From the NCBI RefSeq assembly GCF_024220585.1, contig NZ_JAMXKF010000001.1, forward strand, positions 124,001 to 188,000: DNA of 64,000 bases. The letters are read 5' to 3'. The first letter of the stretch is position 1. Each line of letters opens with the position of its first letter. This document shows, one piece after another, positions 50,466-58,281 of the stretch. This DNA comes from Dyadobacter diqingensis (GTDB lineage Bacteria; Bacteroidota; Bacteroidia; Cytophagales; Spirosomataceae). The translations under genes and the position numbers were made by a program. Below the pieces are notes generated by a model. It was given only the letters and a program-made list of their open reading frames with translations. It was not told the origin of the DNA and did not search any database.

Positions 50466-51878
50466 TTAGTGATTCCATTCAGTATGGAAAGTCCCGGAAA
50501 TGTCTGTACGCTGGTAAGTGTGAGCACCAAAGTAGTCACGCTGTGCCTGAATAAGGTTAGTAGCCATGCGCTCGCTGCGGTATGCATCGAAGTAAGCAAG
50601 TGACGACATCAGCGATGCCGCAGGAATACCGCTAAGCGCAGCCTGTGCCACAACCGCACGCGTATTGCCCTCAGCCGCTTTTACGATCGCCGCAACACCA
50701 GCATCCAAAAGGATATTTGGCAATTCAGGTGATTGTTTGTACGCAGTCGTGAAAGTTTCCAACAAGGTCGAACGAATGATACATCCACCACGCCATACAC
50801 TTACCGCATCCGGTAAAGGAATATCCATGGCAAGTTCTTTGGATGCCTGAAACAACATCGCAAGTCCCTGCGCATAACTTAATATCGTACCAAAATACAA
50901 GGCATCATGAACCTGCTTAATCCATTCGTCCGTAGAAACCGTGATGGCAGCACCAGCCTCAGCATAAATGGCAGAAGCTTTTACTCTTTCATCTTTGTAA
51001 CCGGAAACGGTACGCATTGCCACGGCACTGTCTATCACAGGCACGGCAACCGGCAATTCCATGGAATCCTGAGAAGTCCACTTACCTGTTCCTTTTGAAC
51101 CCGCTTTATCAGAGATTACGTCCAACAAACGCGCACTGGTTTTGTCATCATTCTGCAAGAAAATATCCGCTGTGATTTCAACCAGAAAAGACTGCAATGC
51201 ACCTTCATTCCATGTTTTGAAAGTTTCATGAAGCTGATCATTGTTCAACCCCGCGTGTTTCAGCAAAGTGTAAGCCTCGCTGATAAGCTGCATAATGGCA
51301 TACTCAATACCATTGTGAACCATTTTAACATAATGTCCTGCACCTTCTTTTCCAAGATAGGCCACGCAAGGTTCTCCGTTTACTTTGGCAGAAATGGCTT
51401 CAAGCAAAGGTTTCACGTGTGCATATGCTTCCAGATCCCCACCTGGCATAATGCTTGGACCCGTGCGTGCGCCTTGCTCACCGCCAGAAACACCAACACC
51501 CATGAAATGGATTTCTTTGTCGCGCAGATATTTTACGCGGCGCAAAGTGTCGGTGTAATGTGAATTTCCCCCGTCGATGATCACGTCACCTTTTTCTACC
51601 AAAGGCAACAATGATTCGATCACGTCGTCAACCGGCTTTCCGGCTGGAACCAACATCATCAGTTTACGCGGGCGTTGTAATTGCTGCACCATGTGTGCAA
51701 GATCCGGAACTCCTTTCACGGTTGTTCCTGCCGTTGCCGCAGCTTCAAGCGCAGCAGTTTTGGTTTCGTCTTTATCAAAACCAATAACAGAAAACCCGTG
51801 ATCGGCGGTGTTAAGCAATAGGTTTCTCCCCATTACTCCCAACCCAATCATTCCAAAATCGAAGAGGTTACTTGACAT
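50466..51878 (-). CDS. gnd: 6-phosphogluconate dehydrogenase, decarboxylating
   Basis: Third enzyme of the oxidative branch, giving ribulose-5-phosphate, CO2 and NADPH. At 470 residues it is close to the E. coli enzyme (468). The Rossmann motif is GLGVMGRNLLLN, the substrate loop GVGVSGGEQGARTGPSIMPGG, the catalytic Lys segment GAGHYVKMVHNGIEYAIMQ and the C-terminal R-rich tail FGAHTYQRTD. It is the first gene of the gnd-zwf-pgl operon, with a short TTCACA-A-TGTGAA palindrome about 85 bases upstream. Confidence 0.97.
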   Translation of the reverse strand: MSSNLFDFGMIGLGVMGRNLLLNTADHGFSVIGFDKDETKTAALEAAATAGTTVKGVPDLAHMVQQLQRPRKLMMLVPAGKPVDDVIESLLPLVEKGDVIIDGGNSHYTDTLRRVKYLRDKEIHFMGVGVSGGEQGARTGPSIMPGGDLEAYAHVKPLLEAISAKVNGEPCVAYLGKEGAGHYVKMVHNGIEYAIMQLISEAYTLLKHAGLNNDQLHETFKTWNEGALQSFLVEITADIFLQNDDKTSARLLDVISDKAGSKGTGKWTSQDSMELPVAVPVIDSAVAMRTVSGYKDERVKASAIYAEAGAAITVSTDEWIKQVHDALYFGTILSYAQGLAMLFQASKELAMDIPLPDAVSVWRGGCIIRSTLLETFTTAYKQSPELPNILLDAGVAAIVKAAEGNTRAVVAQAALSGIPAASLMSSLAYFDAYRSERMATNLIQAQRDYFGAHTYQRTDISGTFHTEWNH

Positions 51879-52202
51879 AAATTAACGGTCTATTGAAACA
51901 TGAAGCCGTAAAAATAGGCTTTTTTCACACTGGTTTTACGATTTGCAAGCCGCTTTGGTTCACAATGTGAAAAAATCGTTTATTTTAAAAAGACCTTCGT
52001 CATAAAAACAGCGGAGATATTCATTAAAATTAAATCAGCAATGTATTGATTTAGATCATTTTGACAAATATGTTAATTTGAGTTACAGGAATGTGAACCG
52101 TTTTTAGAGTCAGCTAAAAATGATTAGCAAATTTGTTGACTGGTCAGGGTCGAGGTGGCGGGTATGTCACCCTTTCAGGGTTGGGCACTTACTAGTTTTA
52201 GC
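51879..52202. other. gene-free region upstream of gnd
   Basis: 324 bases without a gene. It holds the TTCACA-A-TGTGAA palindrome (51959-51971) and at 52169-52181 a small hairpin ACCCT-TTC-AGGGT that is related in shape to the repeat array that follows. No clear promoter was placed. Confidence 0.4.
51959..51971. promoter_or_regulatory. palindrome upstream of the gnd operon
   Basis: TTCACA-A-TGTGAA, 81 bases upstream of the gnd start. TGTGAA half-sites recur nearby at 52093 and, inverted, at 51924. Possible regulator site. Confidence 0.22.
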
Positions 52203-52650
52203 CATTTTCTACAATAATTTCATCCCTCCGGGATTGTTATCGCGTAGAAGAAAGATCGATGATTACGAAACCAAATCCCAAGAGAAGAAAGATATTGCAG
52301 AAAAGTTTCGAACGTTCCGAAAACCAAAGCCCCGTAGGCATGGCAGATATTATAGAAAAAAGAGCGAAAGTCCAGAAAAACAAAATCGCGTAAGGATGAC
52401 CGATATTGTAGAAAAAAGTATCGAACGTCCAGAGAAACAAATTCCGCAGGAATGACCGATATTATAGAAAAAAAGCAAACATTCAGAAAAACAAATCCCG
52501 TAGGGACGACTGATATTGTAGAAAAAAATATCGAAAGTCCAGAAAAACAAATCCCGCAGGGATGACCGATGTTGTAGAAAAAAGAACGAACGTCCAGAAA
52601 AACAAATCCCGCAGGGATGACCGATATTGTAGAAAAAAGAGCGGAAGCTA
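52203..52650 (+). repeat. tandem array of ~55-bp palindrome-bearing repeats, seven plus one inverted
   Basis: Seven direct units with a shared GATATTGTAGAAAAAA anchor start at 52291, 52346, 52402, 52458, 52512, 52568 and 52623, so the period is 54-56 bases. In good units the anchor is preceded by AAATCCCGCAGGGATGACC, containing the mini-hairpin ATCCC-GCA-GGGAT. To the left, 52205-52234 carries an inverted unit (TTTTCTACAAT with ATCCC-TCC-GGGAT). The period is not a multiple of three and shifts by single bases, so a protein reading across it (52120-52455) is rejected. Confidence 0.8.
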
Positions 52651-52673
52651 GGTCTCCCCTGACTTCCGCTCTT
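52630..52673 (-). terminator. terminator of the YcxB-like gene
   Basis: AAGAGCGGAAG (52637-52647) pairs with CTTCCGCTCTT (52663-52673). The T-run on the minus strand is supplied by the A-run of the last array unit. Confidence 0.85.
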
Positions 52674-52693
52674 CTAATAGCTAAACAAAGAGA

Positions 52694-53248
52694 CTATTTC
52701 TCTTTCAAAAATTCTTTCTGTTTCAAAATTCTTTCAAACACTTTCACATCGTGGTCCGAGGTAAAAATTGAAAATGGAAGATGCACAAATTGCCCTCTTG
52801 AAATAATCAAAATATACGAATCCTCTTCTTTATATACATCCTGAATTTGTTCCCACTTCATGATGCTGCCTTCTTTGGCATTCATTTTCATCAAAATCTG
52901 ACGGCTGTCAATCTCATATGAAAACTTCTCAAACATCGGCTTATACTGTTCCAGCTGCGTAATTCCTGTAAACTGGATTACCCAGAAAAGAAGGTAGAGA
53001 ATAACCCCCACCAAAATAACAACGTAAATCCAGATATTAGGATAAACGCCCGTAAGGCTTATTGCTGCATTAATGATAATCAATAGCAAAGGAATCGCTG
53101 CCCATTTAATCTGCGACTTAAAAAAATGCCGCATGGCAATGGAAATGTATTTTTTTGTTGGCAACGCATACCTCTTCGTACGAACCGCTGCCGGATTCGT
53201 AGGCATTTGATAAACAGGCTGGTGTTTGTTCACCGATACTTTGGCCAT
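52694..53248 (-). CDS. YcxB-like membrane protein
   Basis: A 184-residue protein with two membrane helices (about residues 50-90: IPLLLIIINAAISLTG and IYVVILVGVILYLLFWVI) and a C-terminal cytoplasmic PH-like YcxB domain: FSYEIDSRQILMKMNAKEGS, then MKWEQIQDVYKEEDSYILI and GQFVHLPFSIF. Function is unknown. A TAACTTTG -7 element (53332-53339, minus strand) is located 84 bases upstream of the start. Its terminator borders the repeat array. Confidence 0.85.
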   Translation of the reverse strand: MAKVSVNKHQPVYQMPTNPAAVRTKRYALPTKKYISIAMRHFFKSQIKWAAIPLLLIIINAAISLTGVYPNIWIYVVILVGVILYLLFWVIQFTGITQLEQYKPMFEKFSYEIDSRQILMKMNAKEGSIMKWEQIQDVYKEEDSYILIISRGQFVHLPFSIFTSDHDVKVFERILKQKEFLKEK

Positions 53249-53561
53249 AATTCTGTTAAAAATTAATCAATTTCTTTATTTACGATAGCCTGCTGAACGG
53301 ATCAGTAATTCAGCAGATATTAAATGAACCACAAAGTTAGAAAAAAGGAGTCGACTTACGAGAAAGCGGCTAAAATAAAAGTGCTTGCAGCGGTTAGCTT
53401 CCGCTGAGCAGCTTTCAGATCGGCTCTGTAATGAATAAAAAGCGAAAGTTTATCCACTGATAATTGAAAAATTTGCGTTCTTTAAGATATTAAAGTCCTT
53501 GGAGCCTAAAACCGACTGCCGATTGCCAAAAGCCAACGGCGTAAATAAACGTTCAACCTAA
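53249..53561. other. divergent gap
   Basis: 313 gene-free bases between the YcxB-like and BatA-like genes. It contains the minus-strand -7 element at 53332-53339 and repeat copy g (53501-53541); nothing else was recognised. Confidence 0.4.
53501..53541 (+). repeat. start-proximal intergenic repeat, copy g (BatA-like gene)
   Basis: GGAGCCTAAAACCGACTGCC followed by GATTGCCAAAAGCCAACGG, ending 20 bases before the ATG at 53562 and in the gene's orientation. It shares its first seven bases with copy c. Confidence 0.55.
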
Positions 53562-55622
53562 ATGAGTTTTCTTTTTCCGTCATTCTTGTGGGGTTTGCTG
53601 GCCATATCGGTTCCGATAGCCATACATATATTCAATTTCCGTCGTACCAAACGTGTTTTCTTTACCAACGTCGCTTTTCTGAAAGCGGTAGAGACGCAAA
53701 CCCGCTCGATTCGCAAAATCAAACACTGGCTGGTTATGGCTGCGCGTATCCTGGCTATCGCCTGCCTGGTTTTCGCTTTTTCTCAACCCTTTTTACCCGG
53801 AAAAAGCGATGCATCGGTTAACAGGAAGGGCATTACGAGCCTTTATCTGGACAATTCGTTTAGCATGCAAAACGAATCGAATAATAAAAGATATCTGGAT
53901 ATTGCCACCAATCGCCTGAACGAATTGCTGGGACTTTTCAAGAATGCGACTTCCTTGCAACTGGTTACCAATGATTTTTCAGCGCAGGAACAAGGACTTT
54001 ATCCCGCAGAAAAAATTCGTGACCGTTTTACCACAATCGGACTCTCGCATACACCACGTACGTTGGAACAGGTTTATAAACGTCAGGAAAATCTGGTTTC
54101 TAAATACCAGAACGGCGGTAAAAATCAATTCTTCTGGTTTTCTGATTTTCAAAAGAGTACGACGGGAGATCTTTCCAAATTAAAGACAGATTCCCTTAAC
54201 CAGCTTTTTCTGGTGCCCGTGCAGGCGGTTGCCGAAAAGAATGTATTTGTAGATTCCGTCTGGCTGAACACGCCTTTTATCCGCGAATTACAGAACAATA
54301 TTCTTTTTGTGAAGGTCAGCAATTCGGGGAGCGAAGATGCTAAAAAAGTGGTGCTGAAATTGAGCCTGGATAATACACAGTCGTCCACTGCTTCTGTGAA
54401 TGTGCCGGCAAACGGAAGTGCTATCGCCAAATTTAATTTTAACCTCAAAGGCAAGGGTTATAAACAGGGCAAAATCACTTTCGACGATTTCCCCGTCACC
54501 TTCGACAACGACTACTATTTCGTATTAAACGCGTCTCCGCTGATCCGTATTCTTCATATTTACGGACAAAAATATGCTGATAATTACATTGACAATGTTT
54601 ATGCCAATGATAGCTTGTTTGCCCTGCAAAGTTACGCCGCACAGAATGTAGATCCCGGCCTGATAAAAAATTCAGACATGGTTTTGCTCGAAGGCGTCGA
54701 GCAGCCGTCGGGTACACTGGCTGCCGAAATTCAGGATTTTGTAAAAAAAGGAGGAACTCTTACCATTGTCCCCCCCGCAGTACCCAATGCCGGCAGTTAT
54801 ACCTCGCTGGTACAAAATCTGGGAGTTAATGGCCTGAATACAGAAAAATCCACCAACCGGGAGATGATCGCGATTGCCGCACCGGACAGAAACAATCCGT
54901 TTTTCAGTGATGTTTTTGAAGAATCCATCCGTCAGGAAATAAACCTGAATTTACCGGAAGCCTCCCCAGCCTGGAATTGGAGCAGCGCCGGCCAGATTCT
55001 GCTTTCGCTTCGTAGCGGACAACCTTATCTGAGCCAGATTTCCTCCGGAAAGGGCAAGATCTATTTGTTTGCAGCACCCTTTATTCCCGAATTCGGGTCC
55101 ATGGCGCAGCACGCGATCTTTGTTCCGATTATGTATAAAATGGCTGCTTTGAGTGTCAGAGCGCAACGGACCGCTTTTACATTTGACGAAAACCCCATTG
55201 CTTTAACTGTCAATAACGAGAGCCAGAACAGTGTTTACAAACTTCGCCGGAACAAGGCTGAGGTGATTCCGGTTCAAAAAATCGTGGGTAACCAGCTATT
55301 GCTTGAAATTCCTCAGGGCGACCAAACCGGCAATGGCCTGGATGCAGGTTATTTTGAACTGATTAAAGACAATAAGGTTGAACAGCTGCTGGCGCTTAAC
55401 CACAACAACGGAGAATCGAAACTTGATTATTACACGCCGGCTGAGCTCAGGAATATTTTTTCCGGACAAAAAAATGTCCAGATTTTTGACAAGATCGAAG
55501 ATGACGCCTTTGCGCGAGAATTTCAGCAGCAGAACCTCGGAACCAGTCTTTGGAAGTATTTTCTTTACGCAGCACTTTTCTTTTTACTGGTAGAAATCGC
55601 ATTAATCCGATTCATGAAATAG
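53562..55622 (+). CDS. BatA-domain membrane protein
   Basis: A 686-residue protein. The N-terminus SFLFPSFLWGLLAISVPIAI with FNFRRTKRVFFTNVAFLKAV is the BatA (aerotolerance N-terminal) signature, followed by a second helix near residues 60-80. A VWA-like domain follows (ITSLYLDNSFSMQNE, residues 88-102, keeping the DxSxS of the metal site as DNSFS) and a large periplasmic beta-rich part; a last helix near the C-terminus (YFLYAALFFLLVEIALIRF) anchors it again. Such proteins are common in Bacteroidota as part of an AAA-ATPase/VWA assembly, but here no MoxR gene is adjacent, so the role is unresolved. Confidence 0.87.
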   Translation: MSFLFPSFLWGLLAISVPIAIHIFNFRRTKRVFFTNVAFLKAVETQTRSIRKIKHWLVMAARILAIACLVFAFSQPFLPGKSDASVNRKGITSLYLDNSFSMQNESNNKRYLDIATNRLNELLGLFKNATSLQLVTNDFSAQEQGLYPAEKIRDRFTTIGLSHTPRTLEQVYKRQENLVSKYQNGGKNQFFWFSDFQKSTTGDLSKLKTDSLNQLFLVPVQAVAEKNVFVDSVWLNTPFIRELQNNILFVKVSNSGSEDAKKVVLKLSLDNTQSSTASVNVPANGSAIAKFNFNLKGKGYKQGKITFDDFPVTFDNDYYFVLNASPLIRILHIYGQKYADNYIDNVYANDSLFALQSYAAQNVDPGLIKNSDMVLLEGVEQPSGTLAAEIQDFVKKGGTLTIVPPAVPNAGSYTSLVQNLGVNGLNTEKSTNREMIAIAAPDRNNPFFSDVFEESIRQEINLNLPEASPAWNWSSAGQILLSLRSGQPYLSQISSGKGKIYLFAAPFIPEFGSMAQHAIFVPIMYKMAALSVRAQRTAFTFDENPIALTVNNESQNSVYKLRRNKAEVIPVQKIVGNQLLLEIPQGDQTGNGLDAGYFELIKDNKVEQLLALNHNNGESKLDYYTPAELRNIFSGQKNVQIFDKIEDDAFAREFQQQNLGTSLWKYFLYAALFFLLVEIALIRFMK

Positions 55623-55726
55623 CACAAAATAAGGTAAGTGCCTTATCTTATCGTGATTATTGGCGGAAACAGTTTTAAGTTCGCAGTTTTTCCACCAATT
55701 TTGCAGAAATACAATCAAACGAATAA

Positions 55727-56872
55727 ATGCTTTCATCCCGAATAGGTATTCTTGGCGGTGGTCAGTTAGGACTTATGCTTCTGCAAGCCGCCATAGACTG
55801 GAACCTTGATATTCACATTTTAGACCCCGACGCAGAAGCGCCCTGCCGTAAAATTGCCCCAAAATTCACCCAAGGTTCCTTACAGGATTACGATACTGTT
55901 TACCAGTTTGGAAAGGACCTGGATGTGATTACCATTGAAATTGAGAAGGTAAATGTAGAGGCACTCGAAGCGCTGGAAAAAGAAGGAAAGAAAATTTATC
56001 CTCAGCCTTCTGTGATCCGGAAAATACAGGACAAAAGAATCCAGAAACAGTTTTACGTAGAAAAAGGACTTCCTACGGCCGCATTCGTCCTGACAGAAAA
56101 CCGTGAAGACGTACGCAATTTTGTTGATTTCCTGCCCGCTTTTCATAAACTTGGTCGCGACGGATACGATGGTCGCGGTGTACAACGCGTGACCTCCGAG
56201 GCTGATATCGAAAAAGCTTTTGACCAGCCGGGCTTGCTTGAAAAAGCAGTTCCTTTTGAAAAAGAACTTGCCGTTATCGTTGCCCGTAATCCATCGGGAC
56301 AAATCATGTGTTTCCCAACCGTGGAAATGGTTTTCCATCCTGAACTTAATCTGGTTGAATATCTTTTTGCACCGGCTGAAATTACCTCTGAAATCGATCA
56401 GAAAGCCCAGGAAATCGCTAGAAAAACGGCTGAATCTTTCGGGATCGTAGGTTTACTGGCCGTCGAATTGTTTTTGACTGCCGACGGCGAAGTGCTGATC
56501 AATGAAGTAGCGCCCCGTCCACACAACAGCGGCCATCACACGATCCGCGCCAATGCCACCTCACAATACGAACAACACTGGAGAGCTATTCTGGATTTGC
56601 CTTTGGGCAGCACAGAAATCTATGCGCCTTCGGCCATGGTAAATTTGTTAGGCGAAGATGGTTATGAGGGCCCGGCGGTGTATGAGGGAATGGAAAAATT
56701 ACTTGCTACGGAGCAGGTATTCCCGTTTTTATACTGGAAAGCAATCACGAAACCTTTCCGTAAAATGGGGCACATCACGATCATGGATCACAGCATCGCG
56801 TCTCTGAAACAGAAGGTGGATTTCGTCAAGAAAAATATAAGAGTAATAAGCGGAGAGCCGCAGAAAAAATAA
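55727..56872 (+). CDS. purK: 5-(carboxyamino)imidazole ribonucleotide synthase
   Basis: PurK carboxylates AIR to N5-CAIR with ATP and bicarbonate in purine synthesis. A 381-residue ATP-grasp enzyme: RIGILGGGQLGLMLLQAA at the N-terminus, KLGRDGYDGRGVQRV near residue 144 for ATP binding, and EVAPRPHNSGHHTIRANATS near residue 262. It is followed 39 bases later by purE, forming the pair purK-purE (reverse of the E. coli order). All catalytic motifs appear normal. Confidence 0.97.
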   Translation: MLSSRIGILGGGQLGLMLLQAAIDWNLDIHILDPDAEAPCRKIAPKFTQGSLQDYDTVYQFGKDLDVITIEIEKVNVEALEALEKEGKKIYPQPSVIRKIQDKRIQKQFYVEKGLPTAAFVLTENREDVRNFVDFLPAFHKLGRDGYDGRGVQRVTSEADIEKAFDQPGLLEKAVPFEKELAVIVARNPSGQIMCFPTVEMVFHPELNLVEYLFAPAEITSEIDQKAQEIARKTAESFGIVGLLAVELFLTADGEVLINEVAPRPHNSGHHTIRANATSQYEQHWRAILDLPLGSTEIYAPSAMVNLLGEDGYEGPAVYEGMEKLLATEQVFPFLYWKAITKPFRKMGHITIMDHSIASLKQKVDFVKKNIRVISGEPQKK

Positions 56873-56911
56873 TCCCGGCTGACGTCGGATTTAAATAAAA
56901 AAGAATAAAAA

Positions 56912-57403
56912 ATGGTAGGAATAATCATGGGAAGCCTGTCGGACCGGAAGGTAATGCAGGAAGCAGCGGACGCACTAAATGAGCTTGGAATAACGTTTGA
57001 AATGGAGATTGTGTCAGCGCACCGCACACCTGAGCGTATGCTCGAATATGCAGCGACGGCGAGAAAAAGAGGGTTGCAGGTTATCATTGCAGGAGCAGGC
57101 GGAGCGGCGCACTTGCCGGGTATGGTGGCATCACTTACGTCACTACCGGTGATTGGTGTTCCGGTACTTTCAAGCAATTCCATTGACGGCTGGGATTCGG
57201 TACTTTCCATTCTGCAAATGCCATCAGGCGTACCCGTTGCGACGGTAGCGTTGAACGGCGCGAGAAACGCGGGTATCCTTGCCGCTCAGATTATCGGAGC
57301 CAGCGATGCAGCAGTTGCCAACCGACTGGATATCTTTAAGGAAGGATTGAAAGACAAGGTGGCGACGATGAATAAGGAATTAAAAAATGAAGTTGTAAAA
57401 TAG
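56912..57403 (+). CDS. purE: N5-carboxyaminoimidazole ribonucleotide mutase
   Basis: PurE moves the carboxyl group of N5-CAIR to give CAIR. A 163-residue class I enzyme with GIIMGSLSDRKVMQEA near the N-terminus, VSAHRTPERMLEY near residue 34 with the catalytic His and AGAGGAAHLPGMVASLT near residue 62, then SLSILQMPSGVPVATVAL-type region (SILQMPSGVPVATVAL) and NAGILAAQI. It forms a unit with purK. A LysM-domain gene follows 61 bases later, with no evident functional connection. Confidence 0.97.
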   Translation: MVGIIMGSLSDRKVMQEAADALNELGITFEMEIVSAHRTPERMLEYAATARKRGLQVIIAGAGGAAHLPGMVASLTSLPVIGVPVLSSNSIDGWDSVLSILQMPSGVPVATVALNGARNAGILAAQIIGASDAAVANRLDIFKEGLKDKVATMNKELKNEVVK

Positions 57404-57464
57404 TACCGGTTTATTATTTTCGTATTAAAGTGTAATCACTCATTTAATTGAATCATCATCAGCT

Positions 57465-58139
57465 ATGGAAGACGAGAGCCCGAAGAAAAGAAATATACGT
57501 CCGACAGAAAAATCAAACTTGCCGGTAATTACCTTATTCGTGTTAGTTCTTTTGGTCTTGGCAATGCTTTATGTGGGATATGAATATATTTCAGATGGTT
57601 CATCAAATGCTGAGGAACTGACTTCCTCCGTAGTGGATACTACCGAAGATAAGTCTGTTACGGAAACCACGACAGAAGATAACGCAGCCGCAGAGGAAGA
57701 TATCGTAAAGGAAACTCCGAAACCGGCCGAAAAGAAAGAAGAGAAGAAGGAGAAAAAAGAGGAACCGAAAAAGGAAGAGTCTAAAAAAGAGGAACCGAAA
57801 AAGACAGAAGATCCGAAAGTCGTTGCGTCCAGAGTTGGCGGCAGAGAGATTACGCGGACCGTAAAAAGCGGTGAAACTTTTTCTTCACTTGCCAGTCGCT
57901 ATAACCTTACTACGGAAACTTTGAAAGGTTTAAATCCATCTATTACGGAATTAAAATCCGGTGATAAACTTAAAATTCGCGTAAAGGCTGTTCATACCGT
58001 AGGACCCGGTGATATTTTAAAAGTAGTTTCCGGAAAATATGATGTGAGCAAAGAAGCCATCATGAAGGCGAACGGGAAAACAAAAGATATGGCAAGCCGT
58101 GGCGAAGAACTGGTTATCCCTTTTCCTACCAGGCGTTGA
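57465..58139 (+). CDS. membrane-anchored LysM-domain protein
   Basis: A 224-residue protein with one membrane helix (about residues 20-43: PVITLFVLVLLVLAMLYVGY) and then an acidic/Lys-rich disordered linker with KKEEPKK repeats (residues ~85-120). The C-terminal part has two LysM-like units: TVKSGETFSSLASRYNLTTE with LNPSITELKSGDKLKI, and HTVGPGDILKVVSGKYDVSK ending in SRGEELVIPF. LysM domains bind peptidoglycan. The layout suggests a tether between inner membrane and cell wall. It is followed by a strong terminator. Confidence 0.88.
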   Translation: MEDESPKKRNIRPTEKSNLPVITLFVLVLLVLAMLYVGYEYISDGSSNAEELTSSVVDTTEDKSVTETTTEDNAAAEEDIVKETPKPAEKKEEKKEKKEEPKKEESKKEEPKKTEDPKVVASRVGGREITRTVKSGETFSSLASRYNLTTETLKGLNPSITELKSGDKLKIRVKAVHTVGPGDILKVVSGKYDVSKEAIMKANGKTKDMASRGEELVIPFPTRR

Positions 58140-58223
58140 TTTTATCTTTTGCTATGCGCATTGGAAATACAAAAATGTAATTTCACAGATCGCAAATCAC
58201 TGCAATTAGAAACTACTAAACCG

Positions 58224-58259
58224 AAAAGCCGGCAGGATTGTGATCCCGCCGGCTTTTTT
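58224..58259. terminator. bidirectional terminator after the LysM gene
   Basis: AAAAGCCGGC (58224-58233) pairs with GCCGGCTTTT (58248-58257), followed by further T. It also lies at the 3' side of the convergent TonB receptor gene. Confidence 0.88.
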
Positions 58260-58281
58260 CATGGTGAATAAACATCTCAAT

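Noticed and set aside
52120..52455. 111-codon frame over the start of the repeat array
   Set aside because: It is made of repeat units whose 54-56 base period breaks any reading frame; it is repeat translation, not a protein.
52260..52650. CRISPR array
   Set aside because: The segments between the conserved parts are themselves repeated, the unit is tandem, and no cas gene is present.
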